Under the pieces are notes generated by a model. That model was given only the letters and a program-made list of their open reading frames with translations, ran no database searches and was not told the DNA's origin. Position numbers and translations under genes: made by a program. Shown here piece after piece: positions 1 through 8,562 of a stretch of DNA of 64,000 bases; the stretch's first letter is position 1, and the number at the start of each line of letters is the position of its first letter. The DNA lies in assembly GCF_017942085.1 (NCBI RefSeq), contig NZ_JAGKSP010000001.1, forward strand, positions 248,001 through 312,000, given 5' to 3'. Source of the stretch: Paenibacillus lignilyticus. Lineage in GTDB: Bacteria; Bacillota; Bacilli; Paenibacillales; Paenibacillaceae.

Positions 1-3000
1 CTGTATGAGCTGACTGCTTGGTTGAGAACCACTTTGCGCAGCAGTCCCCGTTTTCGATTGATAGATCACCTGTGGAGCCTGACTCGCGCTGGTTGCTTCC
101 ATTAGAGCCGATTCTCTCGACACTGGCATCGCTTGTCGTCGCTGTACAAGAATGGATCGTGGCGAACCAAGTTCTGTGGCGCCTGATTGTGAGTCGAGAT
201 TCCTCTGTCGACGCTGTACAAGTCTACCTATGAATTTAGGGGCAGCGGATTGATTCGTTTCGTTACGCTGCTGCGTATTGATAGATTGCATAAGCTTACC
301 GGATCTATAAATGATTCTGCCTGAAGATACAGAGTCAAGGTCAGTTGCACTCGCTGCATTTGCACGCCGTTGAACTAGTGTCACAGCCGGGTCAGAAGCA
401 GATAGAACTGAAGCTGAGCCGGGCTTTAATTGTGCATTCGTTCGAATATCGATGTTTTGCTGTCCCTGAGCTTGGTGCTCCAACCTGGATACCCTGTTAG
501 CTTCACTTGGTTGAACGATTCGTTGAATTTGCTGACTAGAATCGCCAGGTGAAGAGGCTATTCTTCGTTGCTTCGCCGCAAGGACAGGTGGGATCGCACT
601 TGCCTGAGCGGACAGACGGCGCTGTATCAAAGCCAGCGCTTTATCTCCCGCGCTACGAGCGCGACTAACGAACGAGCCTCGCACAGATGCTGCTTTTATC
701 TCTATACCATCATTGAACTGCAGTTTGCTTGCAGAAGCAGCCCGTGCCTGCGATTGCTTCAATCCCGAAACAGCTGAGCCATTACTTGTTTGATTTCTTG
801 CTGCTTGCTGACTAGGTACACTTGAAGGCGGTGGAGCTTGGAGGCTGGAGCTCAGTGTTGGCGCTTGCTCATTAGACGGTGCGGCAGAAGTCTTCCGTTG
901 TACCAGGATTAACCCCTGATCACCAGCTTGTCTCACTCTTTCTGCAAGCGTACCGCGAGCGCGATCCAACACGATCTCCGGTTCTCCATGCTCGTTCTGT
1001 CCTTCAGCTTCCGAATCGTTGGGCAGCATTCTACTTTGCTTCTTGCCTGTGATAGCTAAGGATGGAGCTTCCACGATCTGCTGTTTATCTCTACGATCGA
1101 AATCTTTTGTTTTGTTCTGCATCTTCTCATCATCTGAGCGTGCTGAATCTATATGTATTGATTTCGGTGTCGTATGGTTGCCCGCTAATAGACGGTTGAC
1201 AATCCGTTCCGTACGAACGCCCCCCGGCGTTGTTGGAGTTGTCGCTGTCAATAAGCGAAGGCGATTGACAAACAGGATCGTGCCCCAATTTGCTCCACCC
1301 GTTAATGCCCCTTTTGCCGAAGGCCCAGCGTTTATTTGTCTTGCAGGTGTCTCTTCGGCAGTAAGAGTGCTGAAAATTTGTTGTTTAGAGTTGTTCGGCA
1401 GATCGAATCTCTGTATAGCACTGGTTCGGCTCGATTTTGCTCTAATGACTTGATTAGAGGCACTAGATTCGGAACCGTTTGCCGAAGTATGACTCGCGCC
1501 TTGTTCAACTGGACCTGAATCCACAGGAGGCAACTTCGGGTTTTCTCGCTTTACCGAGAAGGGATGTAGCGCTATCGGCCGATCGCGATGAAGAATATGC
1601 GTTGGAGCGATTCTTCTCATTTCTGAAATGATCAGCTTGCCGTGAACCGTCTGAAGCTCACGACGAACAGCTTCATGGCGTGATGAATCCGTAAGTAGGG
1701 TATCCTTTCGTGCCGAAGCAGCCTGAAGAACTCGGATGTGCTTTCCTGACGCAGGCAGTATAACAGGACTGTCTAATCTGGTTGCGCTTCTGCGCTGAAT
1801 AATCTCAGATGCAGGATGAACTCTTCGATCAGCAGCTCTATCGGTATTCGCTTGCTGAACCGGAGAATGGTTATGGTTGGCTGCATTTGGAAGCATTGGG
1901 GCAGTAGCGCGATCAGAGCGATTAGCCCTATCTTCATGAAGCTGTTTCAAAGACCTGCGAACCATCGACAGCCTCTCAGCCGCCAAATCGTGGTAGGTAG
2001 AGTCAGACTCCTCCAACCTTCTGCGGAGTGTCATCGTTACCGGTTTGCGATTGAGTCTTTGCTCACGCTTAGCAGTAGCATATATTGGCTGCAGTTGCAT
2101 CGCATCGGGAGGTGCTGTTCCAACAATTGGCACCACCTCGGATGTACCGGCAGCTGCTTGTCTATTGCCCGGCACTAGAACAGCATTACCACTCTCTTTT
2201 GTTTGCGGTTCCAAAGCCTGTTGAGCATCTTGAATCGGTATAGCGGCAGTCCGAGTAGTTCCGGAAGCAGCCTGTTGTCTATCTCGAACCAAAGGCTGTG
2301 CTTGCTTCGCCTTCTCATCACGCGCGGCCAACGCTGCAGCTAAAGGCAATCCTGCATCGCCGATGCGCCCCAGCAATACGCGAACCGCGCCTTCCATCCA
2401 ATTCGGCTGTTGATGTTGTTCGCCGATAGAAGCCATCCGCCAAACCATGCCGCTGGCATCACGCTGCCATAACGGCTTCTGCGTCTGCCAGTTCAGTTCT
2501 CCGCGAACGCTACCGACTTCAGCCTCTGATTGATCATCGGATTTCAAGACTGGACTTCGACGGCTTCCGCTTATTCGGTTAAGAGGAGAGAGAGACATTC
2601 CCGTTCCGCTGTATCGGTTAAGTAGAGCCCCAATTTGAAGCAAAAGTACAGCTGCTTTCCCTTCATCCTCCTGCGCCAAACGTTGACCGGTTACCGGAGA
2701 AGCTGCTAATGCTCGGAGTCTGCCCGCCATCCTCTTCGTTTCCGTCCAGTCCAGCACATCACCGAACAAATCCGCTACGCGAATGTCCTGTTCAAACTCC
2801 GCCTGCTCATTCAGCGTGCGACCGCGAACATCATCCCTGGCTCGATCAGAACCTCGAAACTCAGCCCTTGCTGAAGCCAAATCCGTTTCCGGCCGTGCCT
2901 GTTCGGTTCGCTCCGCTTCCGTATTCGCATGCTTAGTTCGCGTCTGTTCCGACTTTGCCGCTTCTGACTTCGTCTGCTCAGCACGTGGCGCGTCCGGCTT

Positions 3001-3468
3001 CACTTGCTCCGCCCGTACCGCTTCCTCCCCAGACAAACCGCTCCGCGACTGCGAGGCATTAGCGCTGTTCGCAACTGTCCGTTCCGCTCTATCCCGTTCA
3101 GTCCTCGCAATAGCATCAGCACCTATGGCCTTCCGATCAGACTCCTGCCTAGCTTGCACAGACGCATGGCGAATGATCTTCTGCGCCAGTGTCAACCATT
3201 CGCGCTCTTTGGCCTCCCACTGTACATGGAGCGGCATGAGCAGCTGCAGCTTCAAAGCAATTTGCTGCAGGATCGTCGGCGGCAATTGAGGAACAGCCTC
3301 CCCGCCGGAATCAGGCTCGCGCAGCGTTAACGGTAATCGTCCCCACTGGTCTCGGCGCACTAGACGATACTTATCGCGGATCGATGCTCCGAAAGCCTGA
3401 TGTGCTTCTGCACCATCTTGTCGCAATAGGAACGGATTCCCTTTTCTTCCGCGCTGTTCTCGTCTCAT
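1..3468 (-). CDS. Large disordered protein of the contractile injection locus (C-terminus outside window)
   Basis: The frame is open from an ATG at 3468, behind AAGGAGG, to the left edge: 1,156 codons without a stop, so the C-terminus is missing. I do not recognise a family. Residues about 1-110 look folded and helical (VQWEAKEREW). Most of the rest is low-complexity, rich in Gln, Arg, Ser, Ala and Glu, with an AEQ/SEQ-rich stretch around 160-220. No signal peptide or membrane segment is visible. A short motif, hydrophobic-(V/I)-Q-R-(R/K), recurs near residues 556, 853, 947, 1031, 1083 and 1107, with a weaker copy at 684 and probably another at 1154, and becomes denser towards the C-terminus. 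It directly follows the second tube gene, so a role in the particle (baseplate, scaffold or cargo adaptor) is inferred. Plus-strand ORFs here are antisense shadows. Confidence 0.8.
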   Translation of the reverse strand, partial: MRREQRGRKGNPFLLRQDGAEAHQAFGASIRDKYRLVRRDQWGRLPLTLREPDSGGEAVPQLPPTILQQIALKLQLLMPLHVQWEAKEREWLTLAQKIIRHASVQARQESDRKAIGADAIARTERDRAERTVANSANASQSRSGLSGEEAVRAEQVKPDAPRAEQTKSEAAKSEQTRTKHANTEAERTEQARPETDLASARAEFRGSDRARDDVRGRTLNEQAEFEQDIRVADLFGDVLDWTETKRMAGRLRALAASPVTGQRLAQEDEGKAAVLLLQIGALLNRYSGTGMSLSPLNRISGSRRSPVLKSDDQSEAEVGSVRGELNWQTQKPLWQRDASGMVWRMASIGEQHQQPNWMEGAVRVLLGRIGDAGLPLAAALAARDEKAKQAQPLVRDRQQAASGTTRTAAIPIQDAQQALEPQTKESGNAVLVPGNRQAAAGTSEVVPIVGTAPPDAMQLQPIYATAKREQRLNRKPVTMTLRRRLEESDSTYHDLAAERLSMVRRSLKQLHEDRANRSDRATAPMLPNAANHNHSPVQQANTDRAADRRVHPASEIIQRRSATRLDSPVILPASGKHIRVLQAASARKDTLLTDSSRHEAVRRELQTVHGKLIISEMRRIAPTHILHRDRPIALHPFSVKRENPKLPPVDSGPVEQGASHTSANGSESSASNQVIRAKSSRTSAIQRFDLPNNSKQQIFSTLTAEETPARQINAGPSAKGALTGGANWGTILFVNRLRLLTATTPTTPGGVRTERIVNRLLAGNHTTPKSIHIDSARSDDEKMQNKTKDFDRRDKQQIVEAPSLAITGKKQSRMLPNDSEAEGQNEHGEPEIVLDRARGTLAERVRQAGDQGLILVQRKTSAAPSNEQAPTLSSSLQAPPPSSVPSQQAARNQTSNGSAVSGLKQSQARAASASKLQFNDGIEIKAASVRGSFVSRARSAGDKALALIQRRLSAQASAIPPVLAAKQRRIASSPGDSSQQIQRIVQPSEANRVSRLEHQAQGQQNIDIRTNAQLKPGSASVLSASDPAVTLVQRRANAASATDLDSVSSGRIIYRSGKLMQSINTQQRNETNQSAAPKFIGRLVQRRQRNLDSQSGATELGSPRSILVQRRQAMPVSRESALMEATSASQAPQVIYQSKTGTAAQSGSQPSSQLIQ

Positions 3469-3517
3469 TCGCTCGCCTCCTTCCGGCCTGCACGCGCTGG
3501 CTGTCTTCTATCTCGAT

Positions 3518-3967
3518 TTACTTCTTATAAATGGTTTTCAACCCGTTATGAACGAGTTCTAACGTTTCAATCGCGACATCACTCTGCGACGCGTTCAATG
3601 TTGGCCCGCTCCATTTGACCGGATAGGCATCAAAGAAATTCCATCGGCATAGCTCTTCCCCCGACAAATGCTGCAAAATAATAGAACCGCTCTTGCGCAC
3701 CACCTTGCCGGCCATAACGCCCGCATACCAATCCCATAAACTGCTGGAGCTTGTAATGCCGCGTCTGAGCAAAATAGGCGAGAATCGGGTAGACTTTGGC
3801 AGCTTATGTACGAAACCGTTCTGCCCGCCTTCGCGAAATTCTTCGATTTCGACCTCAGCCTCCAGACCGCTGACTTCGGTGAAACCGCCCGCAAGAATTC
3901 CGTCCAGCTCTACCCAGAAACGAAATACGCCTCCGACAACATTAACTCCATGCGCTGCAGCACTCAA
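3518..3967 (-). CDS. Inner tube protein 2 (T4 gp19 / Afp1-like family)
   Basis: 149 aa from a TTG start placed by GAGGTGA about 7 nt upstream; that site overlaps the end of the DUF6760 gene. The N-terminal half has the family pattern: FRFWVELDG near residue 15, FTEVSGLEAEVE near 29, then the acidic/aromatic EEFREGGQN stretch. The C-terminal half has the WNFFDAYPVKWSGPTLNAS segment typical of the gp19 fold. These proteins stack as hexameric rings inside the contractile sheath. It is the second tube paralog in the locus; eCIS commonly carry more than one, with one often forming the first ring on the baseplate. The family call is firm; the division of labour between the two paralogs is inference. 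Confidence 0.92.
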   Translation of the reverse strand: MSAAAHGVNVVGGVFRFWVELDGILAGGFTEVSGLEAEVEIEEFREGGQNGFVHKLPKSTRFSPILLRRGITSSSSLWDWYAGVMAGKVVRKSGSIILQHLSGEELCRWNFFDAYPVKWSGPTLNASQSDVAIETLELVHNGLKTIYKK

Positions 3968-3973
3968 CCGTTA

Positions 3974-4171
3974 TCACCTCTTCTTAAACACATCAAATAC
4001 GTTCGGTTTCTCGGAATCGTCATTAAGCTTCCGGTTAATCCGCGAAATTTCTTCACACCATCTGCGCCGCTCCCGATGCTCCATATTCATGATGTCATCA
4101 TGCGGCCAATGGAAGTAATACGCGATAAAGCCGGATTCCTCATACAATTTCTCGATCGGATAGCCCGTTAA
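3974..4171 (-). CDS. DUF6760-like mini-protein of the eCIS locus; start codon unclear
   Basis: An open frame of up to 65 codons ends at 3974, with TGYPIEKLYEE near the start, then FIAYYFHWPHDDIMN and a basic RERRRWCEEISRIN segment. This resembles the DUF6760 family, encoded between the tail-assembly and second tube genes of many eCIS. A stop (TGA) lies a few codons upstream in frame, and no ATG, GTG or TTG precedes the conserved TGYP. A GGAAAG site sits just before a TTA codon (4171-4169) that overlaps the previous gene's TAA. The nearest usable start is TTG at 4147, inside the conserved helix (EKLYEE). Either TTA is used, the protein is truncated at its N-terminus, or the start has been lost. 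Confidence 0.68.
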   Translation of the reverse strand, partial: LTGYPIEKLYEESGFIAYYFHWPHDDIMNMEHRERRRWCEEISRINRKLNDDSEKPNVFDVFKKR

Positions 4172-4545
4172 AGGCTTTCCGTTACGGACAAAAAATCCAC
4201 ATCCACCTCAAAATCATGCTCGCATTTCGGGCAAGCGGTATGCACCTTCGGTGCTTCCATATCATTGATTTGACGGTACACATGCTGTAGGTAAGCGAGA
4301 TCGGCCGTGAACAGCCGCTCGATAATTTTCGTATCAATATGTTTCAAATCGCCTAATCGCGTGATGACGCGAGCAAGCAAAATGACAGTCAAATAACCCG
4401 GGTTTTGCTGAACGCGCGGGTCGCGCATCGGTAAAATTTCATCAGCTGCGGTAGCAAGCCGAATAACGCCGCGCTTATGCAGCGTGCCATTATCATCCAC
4501 ATAGCCCCGAGGGAGCTCAAATTCATATTCCGTTTGAAACGCCAT
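4168..4545 (-). CDS. Phage tail assembly-like protein of the eCIS locus
   Basis: 125 aa from an ATG behind GGAGGG. The sequence opens with YEFELPRGYVDDNGTLHKRG, followed by VIRLATAADEI, the style of the tail-assembly/T4 gp51-like proteins encoded after tube genes in contractile systems. Near residue 105 a single CPKC pair (HTACPKCEHDFEVDV) could hold half of a zinc site. It lies between the tube gene, across a 153-nt gap, and the DUF6760 gene, which it overlaps. In related systems proteins of this kind help baseplate or tube initiation; that role is inferred here from position and resemblance. Confidence 0.8.
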   Translation of the reverse strand: MAFQTEYEFELPRGYVDDNGTLHKRGVIRLATAADEILPMRDPRVQQNPGYLTVILLARVITRLGDLKHIDTKIIERLFTADLAYLQHVYRQINDMEAPKVHTACPKCEHDFEVDVDFLSVTESL

Positions 4546-4698
4546 GCTTGGTTCCCTCCGTTATCTTTCATCAAAATGCAAATTACCAAGATACACCATG
4601 AACGAGGCAGAAGCGGAAAACAAGAGATGCGCGGAGCTTCGATACGCCCCGCAACCATCCCTTGTTCTCGTCAAAAAGCTTCTGTATTATCGTTGCTG
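4546..4698. other. Intercistronic gap within the eCIS operon
   Basis: 153 nt between the tube gene and the tail-assembly gene, the longest gap inside this part of the locus apart from that upstream of the DUF4255 gene. I see no convincing ORF, hairpin or promoter in it beyond the GGAGGG ribosome binding site at its downstream end. Confidence 0.5.
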
Positions 4699-5133
4699 CT
4701 ACGCTGTGCGAGTCATGCCTTCATGCGCCAATTCCACGAATTCAATCGCGACTTCAGCGCCGGTACCGTTAAAGCTCGGAGCGGAATATTTGACCGGCCA
4801 TGCTTCAATAACCTGCCATGTAGCAACGTCGCCGCCTTCTTCATCAATGGCGATAATCGTTACGGTTTTGCGCTCAATCGTGCCTTCGATGCACTCCTGC
4901 ATCCAATCGTACAGATCCATCGAATCTGTTGCGCCCCATTTAAGCGAAATGTTACCGTATTTCGCTAGGCCCGGAAGTTTGCGCGGAGTGATGACTTCAT
5001 TGCCTTCGCGGTATTCGATGACGTCAAGTGACGCCTCAAATCCGGATACTTCGCTGAAGCCGGCTTGTTGAATGCCTTCAATTTCAATTCGGAATCTAAA
5101 ATTGCGGTATGGATCATTACGTTCGCCTGGCAT
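4699..5133 (-). CDS. Inner tube protein 1 (T4 gp19 / Afp1-like family)
   Basis: 144 aa from an ATG behind GGAAGGGGATAACC. The pattern is that of the gp19 tube family: YRNFRFRIEIEGI near residue 9, GFSEVSGFEASLDVIEYREG near 24, a KLPGLAKYGNISLKWG strand and the C-terminal WPVKYSAPSFNGTGAEVAIE. It follows the sheath gene at 43 nt, as in most eCIS and phage-tail-like clusters. Its product should form the rigid tube pushed out on sheath contraction. It differs clearly from the second tube protein at 3518-3967, so the two are paralogs and not a recent duplication. Confidence 0.95.
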   Translation of the reverse strand: MPGERNDPYRNFRFRIEIEGIQQAGFSEVSGFEASLDVIEYREGNEVITPRKLPGLAKYGNISLKWGATDSMDLYDWMQECIEGTIERKTVTIIAIDEEGGDVATWQVIEAWPVKYSAPSFNGTGAEVAIEFVELAHEGMTRTA

Positions 5134-5176
5134 GGTTATCCCCTTCCATCAAAATGAACTGAACTGCACCAATCGT

Positions 5177-6919
5177 CTATTCGGAGCCGGTTTTCTGAGT
5201 GATGCGGAAAATAACGAACTCTGCCGGTTTCACGGGAGCGACACCGATCACACAAACAAGCCGGCCGTTGTCGATATCATCTTGTGTCATCGTTTCGCGG
5301 CCAATGTTGATGTAGAACGCTTCCGAAGCACTGTTGCCTAGCAAAGCGCCGTCACGCCAAACGCGTGTCAAGAAGGCGTCAATCGTCCGTTGTACGCGTG
5401 CCCACAGCTGATCATTGTTCGGTTCGAAGACCACCCAGTTCGTGCCGTTCTTGATGGATTCTTCCAAGAAGATAAACAAGCGGCGTACGTTGACATATTT
5501 CCATAAGCCATTGGACGAACAGGTACGTGCACCCCATACGCGCGTGCCTTGACCGGTAAAGTGACGGATCAAGTTAACGCCGGCCGGGTTCAGAATATCC
5601 TGTTCCCCTTTGTTGTACTGCACTTCCAAACCCACTACGCCGCGAAGCACCTCGTTGGCCGGAGCTTTCTGAACGCCGCGCGTCTGATCGGAACGGGAGT
5701 AAATCCCAGCAACCGTGCCGGATGGCGGAATGAAGATATTGCGCTTGTCCAGCGGATCAAACACTTGCAGCCAAGGGTTGTACATCGCGCAATAGCTGGA
5801 ATCGAAAATATTCCGGTGCGTCATGACGTCCGCTACTTTTGTTTTCTCGCGCGGGATATCAAGAATCGCGAAGCGGCTGCCAAGATTCTCGCAATGGGCA
5901 ACGAGTGCCAATTGTACATTAGGATCGGTTACACCCGGTACAGCCATGATGCTGACCACGTCGTTATCGATGAACGCCTGGATACCCGTTCTCTTACCCG
6001 GACCACGGTCTTCACCCATAAAGTCGCCTGCGCTGAGGTTAGCAAGGGAGCCGTCGCTGCCACCGCCGAAGATTACATCGTATTTGCCCGATTCTTCAGG
6101 CAAGCCGCTGATGACAGTGAAAGGAGCGATTGCTTCTCCTGCCGTACCTTGGCTCAAATCTTGGGCCGTGACGATTCCGGAACGGGCCAGAATTTTGTCG
6201 ACATGGTTAGCGGCGGAAACGTTCAGCGACAGCTTCTCGAAGGTCTCGATTTCGTCGCCGGAGAAAATATGAATCGTAAACTCGCTTGTCGTCAGCACTT
6301 TGCTCGGAAGCAGCTGGTTGTCAACAACGTCTGCTTCGCCGGCAAGCGGCGACTCAAGCTCGATTAGGTTGTCTTGTGAGGAGAGGATGCGATTGTATTG
6401 CTTGCCTGTGCCGTCATCGAATGCAACAACATCGCCGGGGTTAAAGCCAGCATTGTTCTTGACGCGGTAACGCTTCGACTCGCCCGGCGTACCGAGCACT
6501 TCATAAATTTGTGTCTTTGCTTTGCTTGACGGAACGATTCCGATGCGAATCTGATTGCCCCACGCACCCGGGTTCTTAGCCGTAAATGCCAGAACTGCCG
6601 ATTCCGGCGTAGTGTTGCTGGCCGGCTTAGCATCCGAAGGTGCTACGCGCATGACATAACAACGTGAGCCCCCGTTCGTAAAGAACTGATCAACTGCGTA
6701 AGCTAGAAAACGATACGATCCGAAAGCATTCTCGGACAAGTAAGAGCCGAACACACGCTGGAATTCAGCGATACTTGTTACGAGCTGCGGCAAGCCTTCC
6801 ACGGCACCGCGTTGCGCAAGACCAATAAATCCGGCCGTGCTAGTGCTTGCCCCTTCAAGCGGCTGAGCACCACTCTCAAACTCTTCGACATACACTCCAG
6901 GCGACAAATATTCTGCCAT
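5177..6919 (-). CDS. Contractile tail sheath protein
   Basis: 580 aa from an ATG behind GGGAGGGG. The N-terminus has the sheath signature (YLSPGVYVEEFESGAQPLEG, then STAGFIGLAQRG near residue 28). The C-terminal third has YVNVRRLFIFLEESI, the NNDQLWARVQ segment and the terminal VCVIGVAPVKPAEFVIFRI found in T4-gp18-like and Afp2/Pvc2-type sheaths. The central part, roughly 130-270, is the variable surface insertion. The sheath forms helical hexameric rings around the inner tube and supplies the contraction energy. Its length is normal and there is no sign of damage. Confidence 0.97.
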   Translation of the reverse strand: MAEYLSPGVYVEEFESGAQPLEGASTSTAGFIGLAQRGAVEGLPQLVTSIAEFQRVFGSYLSENAFGSYRFLAYAVDQFFTNGGSRCYVMRVAPSDAKPASNTTPESAVLAFTAKNPGAWGNQIRIGIVPSSKAKTQIYEVLGTPGESKRYRVKNNAGFNPGDVVAFDDGTGKQYNRILSSQDNLIELESPLAGEADVVDNQLLPSKVLTTSEFTIHIFSGDEIETFEKLSLNVSAANHVDKILARSGIVTAQDLSQGTAGEAIAPFTVISGLPEESGKYDVIFGGGSDGSLANLSAGDFMGEDRGPGKRTGIQAFIDNDVVSIMAVPGVTDPNVQLALVAHCENLGSRFAILDIPREKTKVADVMTHRNIFDSSYCAMYNPWLQVFDPLDKRNIFIPPSGTVAGIYSRSDQTRGVQKAPANEVLRGVVGLEVQYNKGEQDILNPAGVNLIRHFTGQGTRVWGARTCSSNGLWKYVNVRRLFIFLEESIKNGTNWVVFEPNNDQLWARVQRTIDAFLTRVWRDGALLGNSASEAFYINIGRETMTQDDIDNGRLVCVIGVAPVKPAEFVIFRITQKTGSE

Positions 6920-7021
6920 ATGCCCCTCCCGCTTACTGTACTTTATTTAAGATAAACTGATACCCCGCACCCACGGGCACTGGACGGCATCAATGAACCT
7001 ACACACATGTCAGATGCTGCT

Positions 7022-7816
7022 CTATGTAAGAATGAATGGATCTTGAACTCGATTACGCCTTGCTTGAAGAATGTGCACGCTCTCATGATGGAGCTGTTGG
7101 CTGCCGGCACGAACTTCAACCTTGAATGCGGAGCTGGGTAAGGGAGGTCTAAAGACGATATGGAACTCTCCTGCAGCATCGCTGATTGCGGTTATAACCG
7201 GCAGAAGCACGCTTCCTCTGGGAACGGCGGATTGAAGCGGATTGGATAACTTCAGCTTTCGTCTGTCCGTACCGAAGCCTACAATCTTGCATTCTTCTAT
7301 CAATTGCCCATCTCTGCTGCGAATCTCGTAACGATCCCCTTCGGCAACAATCCCGAGTATGGGAGCCGTTTCAATTTCGGCTGAACCGGGTAATGCATCA
7401 GCAGTAAGTCTGGCCTTCCAGCCGCGCTCGTCACAGAGAGCGGCCTGCACCGAAACGCAATCAAGGGGCTTTCCTGCTGCGCTATTCAAATACCCTGATA
7501 ACACAACGGCATCAGACGGCAGCGGATACGAACGTCCGGGTAGCAGTGCGACCGTAACAAGCGGATCAAGCGGGTCAAGCTCTGCCAGACGAATCGTGAG
7601 CACCTGCTTGCTATAGATCGGCGAGTTAATTGTGATGATTGCCTGATCCTGCACCAAATCGGCAAATACCCATAGTCCTTCTGCCATTTTCACAATCGGT
7701 TTGGCTGAATGAGCACCTTCCACTTGAAGAGAAACGGAAGATGGAGCAGGCTTCAAGCCGGTGTATGCATCCCGCAGCAGAAGCACTACAGAGCAGCGCG
7801 TCTTGTGTATTCCCAA
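7022..7816 (-). CDS. Accessory protein of the eCIS locus, carboxypeptidase-regulatory-like repeats
   Basis: 264 aa if the TTG at 7816, 7 nt after AAGGAGGG, is the start; a longer frame from 7870 would overlap the upstream gene and lacks a good site. I do not recognise a specific family. The protein is beta-rich, with an N-terminal half resembling DUF4255-associated accessory domains and a C-terminal segment (ISDAAGEFHIVFRP, then FKVEVRAG) in the style of carboxypeptidase-regulatory-like folds. It sits between the DUF4255 gene and the sheath gene, so a structural or surface role in the injection particle is likely. Confidence 0.7.
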   Translation of the reverse strand: MGIHKTRCSVVLLLRDAYTGLKPAPSSVSLQVEGAHSAKPIVKMAEGLWVFADLVQDQAIITINSPIYSKQVLTIRLAELDPLDPLVTVALLPGRSYPLPSDAVVLSGYLNSAAGKPLDCVSVQAALCDERGWKARLTADALPGSAEIETAPILGIVAEGDRYEIRSRDGQLIEECKIVGFGTDRRKLKLSNPLQSAVPRGSVLLPVITAISDAAGEFHIVFRPPLPSSAFKVEVRAGSQQLHHESVHILQARRNRVQDPFILT

Positions 7817-7829
7817 CGAAACGCCCTCC

Positions 7830-8474
7830 TTACCCTTTCTCTTCGAGCTTGATATGACGTTCCACGACACGTGTAGTCGATTTCAATCTGGTGGAATCAA
7901 TGTTCACCGGTCCTACTCGTATAGGCAGTGACATCTTGTAAGGCATATCGCCGAAGTTCCAAAGCCCTGTCAGAATATCTACGGGAAGCGATTCCACGAC
8001 GACCCTCAATTCTTCATTGCTTTCGGCGAGCGATCCTTGCAAGTAGCCCCCGCGAACGATTGCATGATCATGCAGCACCTGCATGGCACGTCCGATTATG
8101 ACATGCTCGTCAAGCGTTCTGGAATGTAAATCTGCGCTGGAATAGGGAGTCAAGATATAGTGCAAATCTACTGCCATTGGCGGGAATTGCAGCATACCGC
8201 TTCCCCGCGCTTGCATCTCGTTGCGCCTTGCCTCGCTGTTCTCCGTAATTCGGTAGAGATAGAGCGATAGAACAAGATCGCCTTTATCGGCAGGCGATGC
8301 CATTCCGATCAGTTCGGATTGCGCGACCGGCTCCGGTGTCATATTCTCTCGCAGCAGCTTAAGCACCGATGCGCCGGCATCTGCGATTGCGGAATAAGTC
8401 CCGATAACGATCCCTCCGTAGCCGCCGTAGCAGGCAATATGTAATGCAATTAGCGATTCGTCAATATTCAACAA
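7830..8474 (-). CDS. DUF4255 / Pvc16-like tail cap protein
   Basis: The body matches DUF4255: YSAIADAGASVLKLLRE, then SPADKGDLVLSLYLYRI and a C-terminal SLPVDILTGLWNFGDMPYK with LPIRVGPVNID. Pvc16/Afp16-type proteins cap the tube and set particle length. The longest frame starts at a TTG at 8474 (214 aa) with no good ribosome binding site. The natural domain start is about 23 codons in, where GGAGGG (8412-8417) is followed at 6 nt by ATC (8405-8403), not ATG. So either the TTG makes an unusual N-terminal extension, or ATC is used, or the start is damaged. Confidence 0.85.
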   Translation of the reverse strand: MLNIDESLIALHIACYGGYGGIVIGTYSAIADAGASVLKLLRENMTPEPVAQSELIGMASPADKGDLVLSLYLYRITENSEARRNEMQARGSGMLQFPPMAVDLHYILTPYSSADLHSRTLDEHVIIGRAMQVLHDHAIVRGGYLQGSLAESNEELRVVVESLPVDILTGLWNFGDMPYKMSLPIRVGPVNIDSTRLKSTTRVVERHIKLEEKG

Positions 8475-8505
8475 AGTTCAGCAAAATATACCAAACTATT
8501 TTCCT

Positions 8506-8534
8506 ATTATATCGCTTAAAATGTCGGATGACCA
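8506..8534 (-). promoter_or_regulatory. Probable sigma-A promoter upstream of the DUF4255 gene
   Basis: On the minus strand, TGGTCA (8534-8529) and a consensus TATAAT (8511-8506) are separated by 17 nt. It lies in the 88-nt gap between the ATPase gene and the DUF4255 gene, so structural genes could be transcribed separately from the ATPase. Confidence 0.55.
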
Positions 8535-8562
8535 CGGAAATTTACTAGATTGCTGGCAATTA

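Noticed and set aside
18-3330. Plus-strand ORFs of 60-168 codons in the first 3.3 kb
   Set aside because: They are antisense to a continuous 1,156-codon minus frame with a strong ribosome binding site and lack good sites of their own.
5549-6367. 272-codon plus-strand ORF
   Set aside because: Exactly antisense to the sheath gene, with no recognisable protein features.
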